DNA of 64,000 nucleotides from Vibrio gangliei (GCF_026001925.1 NZ_AP021870.1:889457-953456), one strand, 5' to 3'. Positions 9,322 to 19,465 are shown, counted from the stretch's first letter. Numbers and translations are program-made. Notes: generated by a model not told the origin, from the sequence alone.

Positions 9322-10595
9322 AGGACCTCCGCTTGGCTATTTTCAGCCGAATCTGATGATTCTGAATCTACTGCTTCTGCCGGTTCAGTTTGTTCTAAGG
9401 TGCCAGTAGTGAGCACTTGCTTCACTTGAGAAGCCTGTACAACATCGCCTGTATCATTACCCCATGCATTTCGTTCATAGGTCACAACCGCTGCCACTTC
9501 TTCTTCATTAAGCTGATTAGCAAAAGCTTGCATGGCGGTACCGGCTTTACCGTGTAAGACAATATCAATGTGTTTGACTAAATCACCCATTGCGATTGGG
9601 CTGCCTTTCAATGCAGGGAAAACATTCGGCATACCTTCACCATTCACTTGGTGGCACACACTGCAACGTTCGTTATAGACGGCTTCCCCTTTCGCCATTA
9701 ATTCGTCATAAGTTAACGTTTTACCTAATGCTTTTTCTTGTTCAGCCCGTTTCTCTGCTACTAACTGTTCTTGTTCGGCCAACCAAGTATCGAACTCATC
9801 TTCGGGCACGGCTTTCACTACAATCGGCATAAAACCATGGTTGCGACCACACAGCTCTGCACATTGACCGCGATATACACCCGGCTTATCAATCTTGGTC
9901 CAAGCCTCATTAATAAACCCCGGTACCGCATCTTTTTTGACTGCAAAATCAGGCACCCACCAAGAATGAATCACATCATCAGAAGTCATTAAAAAACGAA
10001 TTTTGCGATTAATCGGCAATACCAGAGGGTTGTCCACTTCTAATAAATAGTGCTCGCCTTTTTGTTCGCTGCCTTCAATTTGCTTTTGTGAGGTGGTTAA
10101 AAAGCTATAAAAGCCAACATCATGATTGAAATACTGGTAGTGCCATTTCCATTGCGAACCGGTAACAGTCACGGTGAGGTCATCGTCCGTGGTGTCTTCC
10201 ATTGCCACTAAGGTTTTGGTAGCAGGAATCGCCATCAACACCAAAATAACAATCGGGATCACCGTCCAAATAATTTCGACTTTGGTGCTTTCATGGAAAT
10301 TAGCGGCTTTGGCTCCGCGGGATCTTCGATGACGAAGAATGGAATAAAACATCACCCCAAACACCACCACCGCAATCGCACAGCAAATGTAGAAAATCAG
10401 CATGTGTAAGTCATAAACTTTACCGCTGATCTCGGTGACGCCTTTGGTAAGATTCAAGCGAGAAGATTCAGCTGCGCTGGGCGCAGAAAAAAGAGAAAGC
10501 AATGCCAACCCAAACGCTAGCCCAATCATAGGCAAGCTATAGCGCTGACAAACAGCTGGATTTAAAGCGGGTAAACAGTGGCGTAGTGATTTCAA
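9318..10595 (-). CDS. ctaC: Cytochrome c oxidase subunit II with fused cytochrome c domain
   Basis: Carries the CuA electron-entry site and a C-terminal class I cytochrome c domain, so the enzyme is of the caa3 type. Order: signal/anchor helix, second helix, cupredoxin domain with CuA ligands ([13 protein letters not shown]), then a heme c site CSVCHQ and a downstream Met (GTAMQAF). The C-terminal tail is acidic and Ser/Ala-rich. Two starts are possible. TTG 10595 has GAGGGGG just upstream; ATG 10622 has no visible ribosome-binding site. I prefer TTG, giving 425 residues. First gene of the leftward oxidase operon. Confidence 0.93.
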   Translation of the reverse strand: MKSLRHCLPALNPAVCQRYSLPMIGLAFGLALLSLFSAPSAAESSRLNLTKGVTEISGKVYDLHMLIFYICCAIAVVVFGVMFYSILRHRRSRGAKAANFHESTKVEIIWTVIPIVILVLMAIPATKTLVAMEDTTDDDLTVTVTGSQWKWHYQYFNHDVGFYSFLTTSQKQIEGSEQKGEHYLLEVDNPLVLPINRKIRFLMTSDDVIHSWWVPDFAVKKDAVPGFINEAWTKIDKPGVYRGQCAELCGRNHGFMPIVVKAVPEDEFDTWLAEQEQLVAEKRAEQEKALGKTLTYDELMAKGEAVYNERCSVCHQVNGEGMPNVFPALKGSPIAMGDLVKHIDIVLHGKAGTAMQAFANQLNEEEVAAVVTYERNAWGNDTGDVVQASQVKQVLTTGTLEQTEPAEAVDSESSDSAENSQAEVL

Positions 10596-10762
10596 AGTGC
10601 CCCCTCGTCCTTGCAATATCATTTTTATAATAAGGAGCGAGGCACACCAAACATCGAGTGAGCAAGAAGCTCCAATGATTGTGGTGTCAATAGCTTACGG
10701 CACCACATCACATAAGTTGATTGCGGGTACGGCTTTATTTAAAACTAGCCAGTGAATGCAAT

Positions 10763-10781
10763 TTGTTCAAGAAGTGAACAA
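10763..10781. promoter_or_regulatory. Inverted repeat in the ctaC/kduI divergent gap
   Basis: Perfect 7-bp arms TTGTTCA / TGAACAA around a 5-nt spacer. It lies in the 329-330 bp region between the divergent oxidase and hexuronate operons, 141 bp upstream of ctaC, so it may be an operator for either. No known regulator motif recognised with confidence. Confidence 0.4.
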
Positions 10782-10886
10782 TATGAAATTCAAAATATTG
10801 AGCTTTATCTATAAGTGATCAAGCTCAAATATAATTAAAACATCATTTCAAAAAATAGGTTTTCAGTCACACTTCCGGCTGTTCAA

Positions 10887-10908
10887 ATATAAACACTATT
10901 GTTTGTAT
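10887..10908. promoter_or_regulatory. Candidate operator upstream of kduI
   Basis: Near-perfect palindrome: arms ATATAAACA and TGTTTGTAT (one mismatch) around CTAT, ending 43 bp before the kduI ATG. The AAACA...TGTTT core recalls the KdgR (IclR family) box of uronate genes in enterobacteria and vibrios, and an IclR gene ends this operon. Binding by that regulator is inferred. Confidence 0.45.
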
Positions 10909-10951
10909 ATAAATAATGAGTACTCTCTTAGTCACTAGCTAAGGAGTTCAC

Positions 10952-11791
10952 ATGCACATTAATTACAACAGCAATCCAATCGATGCTAAGCAATACGATA
11001 CAAGCCGTTTACGCGAAGAGTTTCTAACAGAAGATTTATTTCAAGAAGATAAAATTAGCATTGTTTACAGCCACATAGACCGAATTGTCGCAATGGGTAT
11101 TTGTCCTAAAAATGGGTCTTTAAAACTGGATGATTTTGTTGAAAAGAAAGCATTTGGTACGGATTACTTTTTAGAAAGACGTGAACTTGGAATCTTAAAC
11201 CTAGGTGGCAAAGCGCTAGTTCGCTGTGGTGAAACAACCTACTCGCTTGAGCATCTTGATGTGGTTTATCTCGGTAGAGGTGAACAAGATATTGAATTTA
11301 TAGCGCTGGATTCAGAGCTTGAGCCGGCATTTTACTGCCTAAGCGCACCGGCTCACCACACTTATCCATCACGCATTATTAAACGCAATGAAGCCAAACA
11401 AATTGACCTTGGCTCTCAAGATAACGCCAATGCGCGTTTAATCACGCAATACCTACATCCAGAGGTACTACCAACTTGCCAATTATGTATGGGTGTCACT
11501 CACCTAAAACCAGGTAGCGTTTGGAATACCATGCCAGCCCATACTCACGAGCGCCGCATGGAAGCCTATTTATATTTCAATGTTCAGCCATCTCAAGTGG
11601 TCTTCCACTTTATGGGTGAACCACAAGAAACTCGCCATATCGTTGTACGCAATAAGCAATTAGTGCTTTCTCCAAGCTGGTCAATCCACTCTGGTTGCGG
11701 CACGCAAAACTACAGCTTTGTATGGGGCATGGTGGGAGAAAACCAAACCTTTGACGATATGGATTTCATTGATATGGACACAATGAAGTAA
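10952..11791 (+). CDS. kduI: 5-dehydro-4-deoxy-D-glucuronate isomerase
   Basis: Converts 4-deoxy-L-threo-5-hexosulose uronate (the unsaturated monomer from pectin, hyaluronan or related polymers) to 3-deoxy-D-glycero-2,5-hexodiulosonate. 279 residues, cupin fold, cytosolic. The zinc ligands of the family are seen as H197, H199, E204 (PAHTHERRMEAYLYF) and H246 (SWSIHSGCG). AAGGAG lies just before the ATG. First gene of an operon with a TRAP transporter and, further on, an IclR regulator; the next enzyme, KduD, is not in the window. Confidence 0.96.
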   Translation: MHINYNSNPIDAKQYDTSRLREEFLTEDLFQEDKISIVYSHIDRIVAMGICPKNGSLKLDDFVEKKAFGTDYFLERRELGILNLGGKALVRCGETTYSLEHLDVVYLGRGEQDIEFIALDSELEPAFYCLSAPAHHTYPSRIIKRNEAKQIDLGSQDNANARLITQYLHPEVLPTCQLCMGVTHLKPGSVWNTMPAHTHERRMEAYLYFNVQPSQVVFHFMGEPQETRHIVVRNKQLVLSPSWSIHSGCGTQNYSFVWGMVGENQTFDDMDFIDMDTMK

Positions 11792-11829
11792 CCCAAATTT
11801 AAAAAATACCAATAACGAGGATGTACACC

Positions 11830-12819
11830 ATGTTAAAACAAAAGGCTTTAAAACTTACTGCTCTAACACTCGCGGTTTCAGGTTCACTAGCAATATCTTC
11901 TGTTGCAAGTGCCGCAACTCAAATTAAAGCGGCATTTAACCAGTCAAATAATCACCCACAATTTCAAGCATTAGAAAATTTTGGTGAGAAATTGGCACAA
12001 GAAACTGATGGTCGCTACAAACTGTCTATTTACCCAAATGAACTGCTTGGCGACCAACGCGCAGCACTGGAATTAGTGCAAACCGGCTCAATTCAAATGG
12101 CCGTAGTAGCAAACCCACTTATCGAAAACTACGATAAGACTTTCCGTGTGATTGGCATGCCATACATTTATTCAGGTTCAGAGCACCAAGAGCAAGTATT
12201 CACTTCTGGCACCCTAGATGACTTATTTGCTTCTACGAAAAAGTTCGGCTTTGAAGTATTAACCGCTTATACCGCTGGCGCGCGCAGCATGTATACCAAA
12301 CAAGGTCCAATCAACACGGTTGCCGATATGAAAGGCAAAAAAATTCGTGTGATGCAATCTGATACCATGATCAAAATGTTGTCTTGCATGGGCGGCACTG
12401 GTGTACCTATGGGACAAGGTGAAGTGTACAGCGCAATCCAACAAGGCGTTCTTGATGGTGCTGAAAACAACGAAATCACTTATGCAGACTTAAAACAATA
12501 TGAAGTTGCCCCTTACTTCTCAAGCACTCGTCACCTTATGGTTCCAGACCTAGTAGTGATCAGCACAGATTTCTTAGACGGCATGTCGAAGGAAGACCAA
12601 AATACGCTGAAGAAACTACTAAAAGAAAGCACCAAAGACGAGTTTAAGATTTGGCATGAGCAAATTGAGACAGCGAAAGCGACCGCTGAATCTCACGGTG
12701 CGAAGTTCAATGAAGTAGATATCAAACCTTTCCAAGAAAGCTGTAAATCTCTACAAGCTGAACTTATCGAAACACCAGAACAAAAAGCGTTATACGAGAA
12801 AATCATCTCAATGCAATAA
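11830..12819 (+). CDS. TRAP transporter solute-binding protein (DctP family)
   Basis: Periplasmic receptor of the TRAP system. Signal peptide of about 30 residues (hydrophobic core LTALTLAVSGSLAI, cleavage near SVASAA), then a DctP fold with YPNELLGDQRAALELVQTG and the ligand-carboxylate-binding Arg region GKKIRVMQSD, followed by QQGVLDGAENNE. The start is ATG 11830: the ribosome-binding GAGG abuts the earlier ATG at 11821, which rules that one out. Context (kduI, IclR) says the cargo is probably an unsaturated or 5-keto hexuronate; the exact ligand cannot be told. Confidence 0.93.
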   Translation: MLKQKALKLTALTLAVSGSLAISSVASAATQIKAAFNQSNNHPQFQALENFGEKLAQETDGRYKLSIYPNELLGDQRAALELVQTGSIQMAVVANPLIENYDKTFRVIGMPYIYSGSEHQEQVFTSGTLDDLFASTKKFGFEVLTAYTAGARSMYTKQGPINTVADMKGKKIRVMQSDTMIKMLSCMGGTGVPMGQGEVYSAIQQGVLDGAENNEITYADLKQYEVAPYFSSTRHLMVPDLVVISTDFLDGMSKEDQNTLKKLLKESTKDEFKIWHEQIETAKATAESHGAKFNEVDIKPFQESCKSLQAELIETPEQKALYEKIISMQ

Positions 12820-12878
12820 TTCCTATCCATTACCTAGGTTAGATGCTACGGCGTCTAACCTTGTTTAAGGTGCGCAAC

Positions 12879-13391
12879 ATGGACAACAATTCCTCCCTTT
12901 TTCTAAAACGAGTTAACCAAGCCAAAGCCGGTGTTGATTTCGTTATTTCATGGTTATGCATTGCCATCGTCGGTGCCATGACCCTACTTGTCACTTATCA
13001 GGTTGTATCACGCTATCTCTTTAATAGCCCAAGCGCAGTTAGTGAGGTGCTGTCACGCTACCTCTTTATCTGGCTTATCTTCTTTGGTAGTGCCTATGTT
13101 TTCGGTTTACGAGAACACATGAGCATTTCATTCATTAAAGATAAATTTGCTCCTAAAATTCGAATCATTACCGACATGTTCATCGAACTCGTCATCTTAG
13201 TTTTCACCGCTAGCATCATGATTTTTGGCGGTTACAACACCTCAATGCGCCAAATGTGGCAAATGGACTCGGCGCTGCAAACCCCAATGGGGTTCATCTA
13301 TGCCGCCATTCCCGCCAGTGGCGCTTTTATCGTATTTTACTTTCTTTGTAATCAAATCAACTTAATCGCACGTTTCAAAAACATCGATTAA
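12879..13391 (+). CDS. TRAP transporter small permease (DctQ family)
   Basis: Four-helix small membrane subunit that joins the large permease. 170 residues from ATG 12879, which has AAGGTG upstream; ATG 12843 is in frame but lacks a ribosome-binding site. Family signature around SAVSEVLSRYLFIWLIFFGSAYVF is seen after the first helix. Lies between the receptor and large permease genes (18-nt gap to the latter). Confidence 0.92.
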   Translation: MDNNSSLFLKRVNQAKAGVDFVISWLCIAIVGAMTLLVTYQVVSRYLFNSPSAVSEVLSRYLFIWLIFFGSAYVFGLREHMSISFIKDKFAPKIRIITDMFIELVILVFTASIMIFGGYNTSMRQMWQMDSALQTPMGFIYAAIPASGAFIVFYFLCNQINLIARFKNID

Positions 13392-13409
13392 CAAACTAGG
13401 AGCATAATT

Positions 13410-14714
13410 ATGGACTTAGCCATTGTTGCCGCATTGATTATGTTTGTCGGTGTGGTGTTCTTTTTAATCATTGGTACCCCTATCAGTATCAGTGTTGGTA
13501 TTTCCTCTTTTGCCGCCATGATGGTGATATTGCCAATGAAAGGCGCGATGTTAACTTCAGCACAGCGTATGTTTGTTGGGCTAGATTCTTTTGCCTTACT
13601 AGCCATACCCTTTTTTATTTTGGCCGGCAATATCATGAATAATGGCGGAATAGCCATTCGGTTAATTAACTTTTCTAAAATTATCAGCGGTTTCTTCCCT
13701 GGCTCATTGGCTCAAACTAACGTGGTATCCAACATGTTATTTGGCTCAATCAGTGGCTCCGGTGTCGCTTCTGCTGCAGCAGTAGGTGGCATTATGTCGC
13801 CAATTCAAAAGAAAGAAGGTTATGATCCTGCGTTTAGCACCGCGGTTAACATTGCATCCGCACCAACAGGCATGCTGATACCACCAAGTAATACTTTGAT
13901 TGTATACGCCACTGTTGCCGGTAGTGTCTCCATCTCGGCGTTATTCATGGGCGGTTACTTACCAGGCATTCTGTGGGGCTTAGCTGTGATGTTAGTGGCT
14001 GGCTACATGGCGAAAAAACGTGGTTATATTGCGAAACATCGCATGACCTTAGCGGAGTGCTGTAAAGTTGCGGTTGATGCTATACCGAGCTTATCGCTTA
14101 TTGTTGTGGTGATTGGTGGGATTCTAGGTGGGATTTTTACTGCCACCGAAGCTTCAGCCATTGCGGTGGTGTACTCACTATTTTTGAGCTTATGTTACCG
14201 ATCACTTGATTTCAAAACCTTGCCAGAAATCTTCTTAAGTACTGCGAAAATGTCAGCAATTGTTATTTTCATGCTAGCAACCTCGTCCATCATGTCTTGG
14301 GTAATGGCATTTACACAGATTCCAGGCATGATTGCCGATACTCTACTGTCAGTAACGGATAACCCGATCATCATCTTATTGATCATCAACGTTATCTTAC
14401 TGTTTGTCGGTACTTTCATGGACCCTACGCCAGCGGTACTTATCTTTACACCTATTTTCTTACCCATCTGTATGGAATTAGGAATGGATCCGGTACAGTT
14501 TGGTATCTTATTGGTTCTGAACTTATCGCTCGGTACGATAACACCACCAGTTGGTCCGATCCTGTTCACCGGCTGTAAAGTCAGTGGGATCAGCATTGAT
14601 AGTGTAGTGAAAACACTTCTACCTTTCTTCTTGGTGATCTTTATCGTGTTAATGATGGTGACTTACATTCCAGCCATTTCACTTGCGATTCCAAGTGCAC
14701 TAGGATTACTCTGA
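13410..14714 (+). CDS. TRAP transporter large permease (DctM family)
   Basis: Sodium-coupled transport subunit, 434 residues and about 12 helices. DctM motifs visible: GLDSFALLAIPFFILAGNIM, the GSISGSGVASAAAVG glycine/serine repeat with IMSP, and the mirrored half FMDPTPAVLIFTPIFLP plus LGTITPPVGPILF. AGGAG precedes the ATG. A 12-bp perfect hairpin follows the stop at 14728-14761. Confidence 0.95.
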   Translation: MDLAIVAALIMFVGVVFFLIIGTPISISVGISSFAAMMVILPMKGAMLTSAQRMFVGLDSFALLAIPFFILAGNIMNNGGIAIRLINFSKIISGFFPGSLAQTNVVSNMLFGSISGSGVASAAAVGGIMSPIQKKEGYDPAFSTAVNIASAPTGMLIPPSNTLIVYATVAGSVSISALFMGGYLPGILWGLAVMLVAGYMAKKRGYIAKHRMTLAECCKVAVDAIPSLSLIVVVIGGILGGIFTATEASAIAVVYSLFLSLCYRSLDFKTLPEIFLSTAKMSAIVIFMLATSSIMSWVMAFTQIPGMIADTLLSVTDNPIIILLIINVILLFVGTFMDPTPAVLIFTPIFLPICMELGMDPVQFGILLVLNLSLGTITPPVGPILFTGCKVSGISIDSVVKTLLPFFLVIFIVLMMVTYIPAISLAIPSALGLL

Positions 14715-14727
14715 TAATCTAAATACT

Positions 14728-14761
14728 CCTCACATTTGACATAAAATCATCAAATGTGAGG
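14728..14761 (+). terminator. Long hairpin after the TRAP operon
   Basis: Perfect 12-bp arms (CCTCACATTTGA / TCAAATGTGAGG) around a 10-nt loop, between dctM and the IclR gene. No T-run follows, so it may act as an mRNA-stabilising or processing structure and not as a classic terminator. Confidence 0.5.
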
Positions 14762-14833
14762 TGTTCTCGATATAATACCTACCCAACTTAGGTCAACGAA
14801 CCCAATATTGATATCATTTCGCTCGAGTAAAGA

Positions 14834-15619
14834 ATGGAAACACTAAAGAAAACCGAATATCGCGCGCCCGCGTTAGAAAAAGGGCTAGAAATTCTCGAAT
14901 TACTCGCCTGCCAATCCGAGCCTTTAACCAAGAAACAAATATCAGAACAGCTGAATCGCAGTGTGAATGAAATCTTCCGCATGCTGTCAGTGCTGGTTGA
15001 AAAGCAATATATTCAATATGATGCGGAAAGCTCTGGCTATGTTTTGACCTTAAAAATGTTTGCCCTTTCTAATCAATCTCCACCGATTGCCATGCTACTA
15101 AAACGTGCCATGCCTTTAATGGAAAAATTTAGCCATAAAGTAAATCAGTCATGCCACATCAGCCGCTACAGCAATCAAGAGTTAATTGTGATTGCTAGCC
15201 AAGAGAGCCCGTATAAGATGGGTTTCTGCCTACGACTTGGCGCAAAACTTGATATCTGTTCATCCGGTTCAGGTGTTGTACTCCTGAGCTTTGCTGAACA
15301 AAAATTGCGTCAAGAAATCCTTGAATCCCAACAACAAGTCGCCACTCAAGATGAGATAAAAGATGCGCTTAGCCAAATCGAACAAACGCATCACCAAGGC
15401 TACTTTATTGGTAAAAGTCCACAGATATCCGGGGTGACCAATATTTCTGTACCGATCTTTGGCGTATTTGGCGAGATCATTGCGGTGATCACCAGTCCAT
15501 TTATGACGCTAAACTCAAAAACCGTCCATCACCACATTGCTGATTTAGAGAATACTCGCCAAGAGCTCATGTTGCTAGCTTCTCAACTTAGCCAAAGTTT
15601 ACCGGGTCAAAATAAATAA
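14834..15619 (+). CDS. IclR-family transcriptional regulator
   Basis: 261 residues: N-terminal winged HTH (about 12-70; ALEKGLEILELLACQ and KKQISEQLNRSVNEIFRML) and a C-terminal IclR effector-binding domain ending in ISVPIFGVFGEIIAVIT. Placed directly after the kduI-TRAP genes on the same strand, it is the obvious candidate regulator of that operon and could bind the palindrome at 10887-10908. The effector would then be a hexuronate breakdown intermediate, as for KdgR. This is inference from position and family. Confidence 0.92.
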   Translation: METLKKTEYRAPALEKGLEILELLACQSEPLTKKQISEQLNRSVNEIFRMLSVLVEKQYIQYDAESSGYVLTLKMFALSNQSPPIAMLLKRAMPLMEKFSHKVNQSCHISRYSNQELIVIASQESPYKMGFCLRLGAKLDICSSGSGVVLLSFAEQKLRQEILESQQQVATQDEIKDALSQIEQTHHQGYFIGKSPQISGVTNISVPIFGVFGEIIAVITSPFMTLNSKTVHHHIADLENTRQELMLLASQLSQSLPGQNK

Positions 15620-15645
15620 ACTCTACTGAGGTTAAATAATGGAAA

Positions 15646-15666
15646 CGGCCAGATAGATACTGGCCG
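15646..15666. terminator. Hairpin between convergent IclR and MFS genes
   Basis: 7-bp perfect arms (CGGCCAG / CTGGCCG) with a 7-nt loop in the gap between two convergent genes. No strong T-run on either side, so bidirectional termination is likely but not certain. Confidence 0.5.
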
Positions 15667-15678
15667 CTCTTGTGTTAT

Positions 15679-16881
15679 TTATAATTTGTCACAAGCAAGT
15701 CGCTTCTGATCTGACATATTTTGTTTTTGCTTATCTAAATAGCCACTTAACCGAGTTAATGCTAGCGCCCCGCCAACAATCATCGCACCAACCCAAGGCG
15801 TATGCATTAAACCAGCTTTAGCCACAATCAAGCCGCCGCCCCAAGCACCTAATGCAATACCGACATTGAAGGCTGCGATATTGAGGCCCGAAGCAACATC
15901 CACCGCATCCGGTGTGTATTTTTCTGCCTGTTTAACCACGTACACTTGCAAGCCTGGGACATTACCGAAAGCAAATGCGCCCCACACTAAAATCGTCGCC
16001 ACTGCAGCAATAGGGTGAACCGCCGTAAAGTTGAAGATAACTAATACCGTTGCTAACCCAGAAAAAATGATCGTCAGTGCTTTAATTGGGCCCATTTTAT
16101 CGGCCATTTTACCGCCCCAAATATTACCAATCGCGACCGACACCCCGTACACCAACATGATCAAACCAATCGCATTTGAGCCAAACCCGGCTTGTTGCTG
16201 CAAAATAGGCGCAAGAAAAGTAAAGGCGATAAACGTGCCACCATAACCCAGCGCAGTGATGGCATAAACCAATAACAATCGAGGTTGAGTTAAGACTTTT
16301 AGCTGTGATGACAAGGTCGTTGTAGGCGGTTGCTTTAGGTCATTAGGAACCAAAATCCAACTCCCCAATACAGCAATCAAGCCCAATAGTGCAACGGTCA
16401 AAAATGTGGCCTGCCAACCAAATGTTTGACCAATATAAGTTCCTAAAGGTACACCCGTCACCAATGCAACGGTTAAGCCCGTAAACATGATCGCTATCGC
16501 ACTAGCCGCTTTCTCTTTAGGTACGAGCCCTGTTGCAATAGTTGAACCAATCGAAAAAAACACGCCATGAGCAAGGCCTGTCAAAATACGAGCAAAAATT
16601 AAAGTGTTATAACCCGGTGCCTGCCACGCGAGCATATTCCCGATAACAAACAGGCTCATCACAGTAAGTAAAACCTGTTTGCGATTCCATTTGCCCGTCA
16701 GAGCAGTGAGCACGGGAGCTCCGACCGCAACACCTAAAGCATAAAGGCTGACTAATAAGCCCGCAGAAGGTAAAGATACATTCAGATCTTGTGCCATCGT
16801 TGGAATAAGACCAACAATCACAAATTCAGTGGTTCCAATAGCAAAGGCGCTGAGCGTCAATGCAAAAAGTGCTAAAGGCAT
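15679..16881 (-). CDS. MFS efflux transporter (DHA1/AraJ-like)
   Basis: 400 residues, 12 helices. Signature of the arabinose/drug efflux branch at the start (ALFALTLSAFAIGTTEFVIVGLIP) and motif A-like GNIWGGKMADKMG between helices. ATG 16881 has AGAGAGAA upstream; an in-frame ATG at 16908 would add nine residues. Divergent from a LysR gene with a 138-bp gap, so it is probably under that regulator's control. Substrate unknown; sugar or toxic small-molecule export is typical of the family. Confidence 0.9.
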   Translation of the reverse strand: MPLALFALTLSAFAIGTTEFVIVGLIPTMAQDLNVSLPSAGLLVSLYALGVAVGAPVLTALTGKWNRKQVLLTVMSLFVIGNMLAWQAPGYNTLIFARILTGLAHGVFFSIGSTIATGLVPKEKAASAIAIMFTGLTVALVTGVPLGTYIGQTFGWQATFLTVALLGLIAVLGSWILVPNDLKQPPTTTLSSQLKVLTQPRLLLVYAITALGYGGTFIAFTFLAPILQQQAGFGSNAIGLIMLVYGVSVAIGNIWGGKMADKMGPIKALTIIFSGLATVLVIFNFTAVHPIAAVATILVWGAFAFGNVPGLQVYVVKQAEKYTPDAVDVASGLNIAAFNVGIALGAWGGGLIVAKAGLMHTPWVGAMIVGGALALTRLSGYLDKQKQNMSDQKRLACDKL

Positions 16882-17019
16882 AAATTTCTCTCTATTAAGT
16901 AACCGCAATATTGAAAGCGGCTATTCTGCCCAAGCCTTACATTGTTAAAAATAGATGTTTTGACAAATGATTTTTGCTATAAACGCAACAATAAAACACG
17001 ACATCACCAAGGAAGAAAA

Positions 17020-17901
17020 ATGCGCACTCGCTCAGATGATTTAGAAATTTTACTCACGGTAATCGATAGCGGCGGGTTTTCAGCTGCGGCAGAACTACTT
17101 GATATTCAAGTAGCTAGAGTTTCTAGGGCAGTAAGTAAAGTAGAAAGCCAATTGGGGATCTCGATTCTAAATCGCACCACCAGACGCATGGAATTAACCG
17201 ATGAAGGGCGACAATTTGTGGATTCGATCCGGGCTGGACTCATACAAATTCAACAAGCGGAAGAAGAAATCATTTCTCGTGGCGAATTGCCTAAAGGACG
17301 TTTACGTGTCGATGCCGCTAGCCCATTTATGCTGCATCAATTGGTGCCACTCATCCAACCGTTTCATCAAGCCTACCCAGATATTGAACTCGAGCTGACT
17401 TCCAATGAAGGCTATGTTGACTTACTCGAAAAGAAAACGGATTTAGCCATTCGAATTGGGCCATTGAGTGATTCGACTTTGCATGCGCGCCCACTAGGAA
17501 AAAGCCTGCTCTACTATGTCGCTTCTCCTGATTATTTAGCTAAACGTGGCATACCCAGCAAAGCCAGCGATTTGGATTTTCACGACACCATAGGATTTAC
17601 ATCCCCTAAAAGCCTTAACACTTGGCCATTAAAAGGATTTACCGAACTGAAACCAAGTCTATGGACCAGCAGCGGAGAAACCATTCGCCAATTAGTTCTC
17701 GCGGGTAATGGCATTGCTTGTCTTTCTGGTTTTATGGTGAATGAAGATATTGCTGCGGGGCGCTTAATACCGGTTTTAGAAAGCGAAAAAATCAATAACA
17801 CCCAAAGAGAGCAAATTAACGCGGTCTATTACAAATCCTCTTCAGTAGCAAAACGTATTTCGGCTTTTATTGATTTTATCCAACCGAAGCTGACGCTCTA
17901 A
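17020..17901 (+). CDS. LysR-family transcriptional regulator
   Basis: 293 residues. N-terminal HTH (DLEILLTVIDSGGFSAAAELLDIQVARVSRAVSKVE region), then LRVDAASPFMLHQLVPLI, which opens the periplasmic-binding-like effector domain. ATG 17020 is preceded by AAGGAAG, better than the in-frame ATG at 16942. Divergent from the MFS efflux gene, the standard arrangement for LysR regulation of an exporter. Effector unknown. Confidence 0.92.
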   Translation: MRTRSDDLEILLTVIDSGGFSAAAELLDIQVARVSRAVSKVESQLGISILNRTTRRMELTDEGRQFVDSIRAGLIQIQQAEEEIISRGELPKGRLRVDAASPFMLHQLVPLIQPFHQAYPDIELELTSNEGYVDLLEKKTDLAIRIGPLSDSTLHARPLGKSLLYYVASPDYLAKRGIPSKASDLDFHDTIGFTSPKSLNTWPLKGFTELKPSLWTSSGETIRQLVLAGNGIACLSGFMVNEDIAAGRLIPVLESEKINNTQREQINAVYYKSSSVAKRISAFIDFIQPKLTL

Positions 17902-18090
17902 GTCGTGTTTATTTTGCGAGGTTAATTTTTGCCAATCCAACCTAATTCACAGATCCAAGATAATATGCGCTTCACTCTCTAAAATGCTTTTTATTTGAGC
18001 AATTTTATGTGCTATAAACCTGCGCAACATGAATTTAACAAAATATATACATGCTATTGCTGAATATAGTTAAATCTTATGCTAATGCGA

Positions 18091-18158
18091 GCCCTTTATA
18101 GTAGACAGATAAACTGTAAAGGCTATGATGGTACCGCCCAGAAGCTACTGGGACGGTC
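18091..18158 (+). promoter_or_regulatory. Structured leader before sstT
   Basis: The 302-bp gap before sstT holds two adjacent hairpins. The first (18091-18123) pairs GCC-TTTA with TAAAGGC around an inner CAG/CTG stem. The second (18133-18157) pairs ACCG-CCCAG with CTGGG-ACGGT, one bulged A, loop AAGCTA. A short T-run follows 10 nt later. It could be an RNA regulator, an attenuator or a terminator; I recognise no known riboswitch class. Nothing else is visible in the gap. Confidence 0.4.
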
Positions 18159-18203
18159 AAACAGGATTTTTGGCTGAAAATAAAACATAAAACAGGCTTT
18201 ATT

Positions 18204-19442
18204 ATGCAAAACAACAACTCCCTTATTTCACGCTTGGCCAATGGCAACTTAGTGCTGCAAATTTTGGTCGGTATTATTGCTGGTGTCGCACTGGCAATGA
18301 TCTCACCTTCAGCAGCAACAAGCATGTCTATTTTTGGTAACCTATTCGTAGGTGCCTTGAAAGCCATCGCACCAATTTTAGTTTTCATTCTTGTTGCAGC
18401 GTCTATCGCGAGCCAAAATAAAAACTCTAGCACCAACATGCGCCCAGTGATCACGCTTTACCTTGTCGGCACCTTTTTAGCGGCACTCACTGCGGTATTG
18501 ATGAGCTTTGCTTTCCCAACCTCATTGACGTTAGTAAATGCAGCAACCGGTACAACACCACCAGAAGGTATTGGTGAAGTATTAAATACACTGCTATTTA
18601 AAATCGTCGATAACCCAGTCAATGCCTTAGTTAATGCAAACTACATTGGTATTTTGGCTTGGTCTGTAGGCTTAGGTTTAGCACTTCGTCATGCAAACTC
18701 AGCAACCAAAGATATGTTCAGTGATCTCAGCCACGGCGTGTCTAGCGTAGTCCGTTTCATCATCCGCCTTGCACCAATTGGTATCTTCGGCCTAGTCGCG
18801 ACAACGTTCGCAACGACAGGTTTTAAAGCCATCTCAGGTTACGCTCAATTACTTGCTGTTCTTCTAAGCTCAATGGCGATCATTGCGCTGATTGTTAACC
18901 CACTATTGGTTTACTGGAAAACGAAGCAAAATCCATATCCATTGGTATTCCAATGCTTACGTGAAAGTGGCGTAACAGCGTTCTTCACACGTTCAAGTGC
19001 GGCGAATATCCCAGTGAACATGGCGTTATGTGAGAAGTTAAAACTTAACGAAGACACTTACTCGGTATCAATCCCACTAGGTGCAACCATCAACATGGGC
19101 GGCGCAGCCATCACTATTACGGTATTAACACTGGCTGCTGTAAACACACTCGGCATTCAAGTTGATTTACCAACAGCAATCTTACTGAGCCTTGTTGCTG
19201 CTATCTCTGCTTGTGGCGCATCAGGTGTTGCTGGTGGTTCATTGCTACTTATCCCTCTAGCATGTAGCTTGTTTGGTATTTCAAACGACATCGCAATGCA
19301 AGTGGTGGGCGTAGGCTTCATCATTGGTGTTATCCAAGATTCAGCGGAAACAGGCCTAAACAGCTCAACTGATGTGGTATTCACTGCCGCAGTATGTCGT
19401 GCTGAAGAAGCACAAGCGACTGGTCAATCTAGCCAAGCGTAA
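18204..19442 (+). CDS. sstT: Serine/threonine:Na+ symporter
   Basis: Sodium-driven uptake of serine and threonine, dicarboxylate/amino acid:cation symporter family, inner membrane. 412 residues. The serine-rich loop [20 protein letters not shown], the [21 protein letters not shown] motif and the second hairpin [22 protein letters not shown] are all present. Single gene with its own strong terminator and a structured leader. Confidence 0.96.
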   Translation: MQNNNSLISRLANGNLVLQILVGIIAGVALAMISPSAATSMSIFGNLFVGALKAIAPILVFILVAASIASQNKNSSTNMRPVITLYLVGTFLAALTAVLMSFAFPTSLTLVNAATGTTPPEGIGEVLNTLLFKIVDNPVNALVNANYIGILAWSVGLGLALRHANSATKDMFSDLSHGVSSVVRFIIRLAPIGIFGLVATTFATTGFKAISGYAQLLAVLLSSMAIIALIVNPLLVYWKTKQNPYPLVFQCLRESGVTAFFTRSSAANIPVNMALCEKLKLNEDTYSVSIPLGATINMGGAAITITVLTLAAVNTLGIQVDLPTAILLSLVAAISACGASGVAGGSLLLIPLACSLFGISNDIAMQVVGVGFIIGVIQDSAETGLNSSTDVVFTAAVCRAEEAQATGQSSQA

Positions 19443-19465
19443 GTGACATATTCAACATAAAAAAC

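Noticed and set aside
12259..12479. Antisense frames within the TRAP receptor gene and many similar frames in other genes
   Set aside because: Shadows of real genes on the opposite strand; the sense frames have clear domains.
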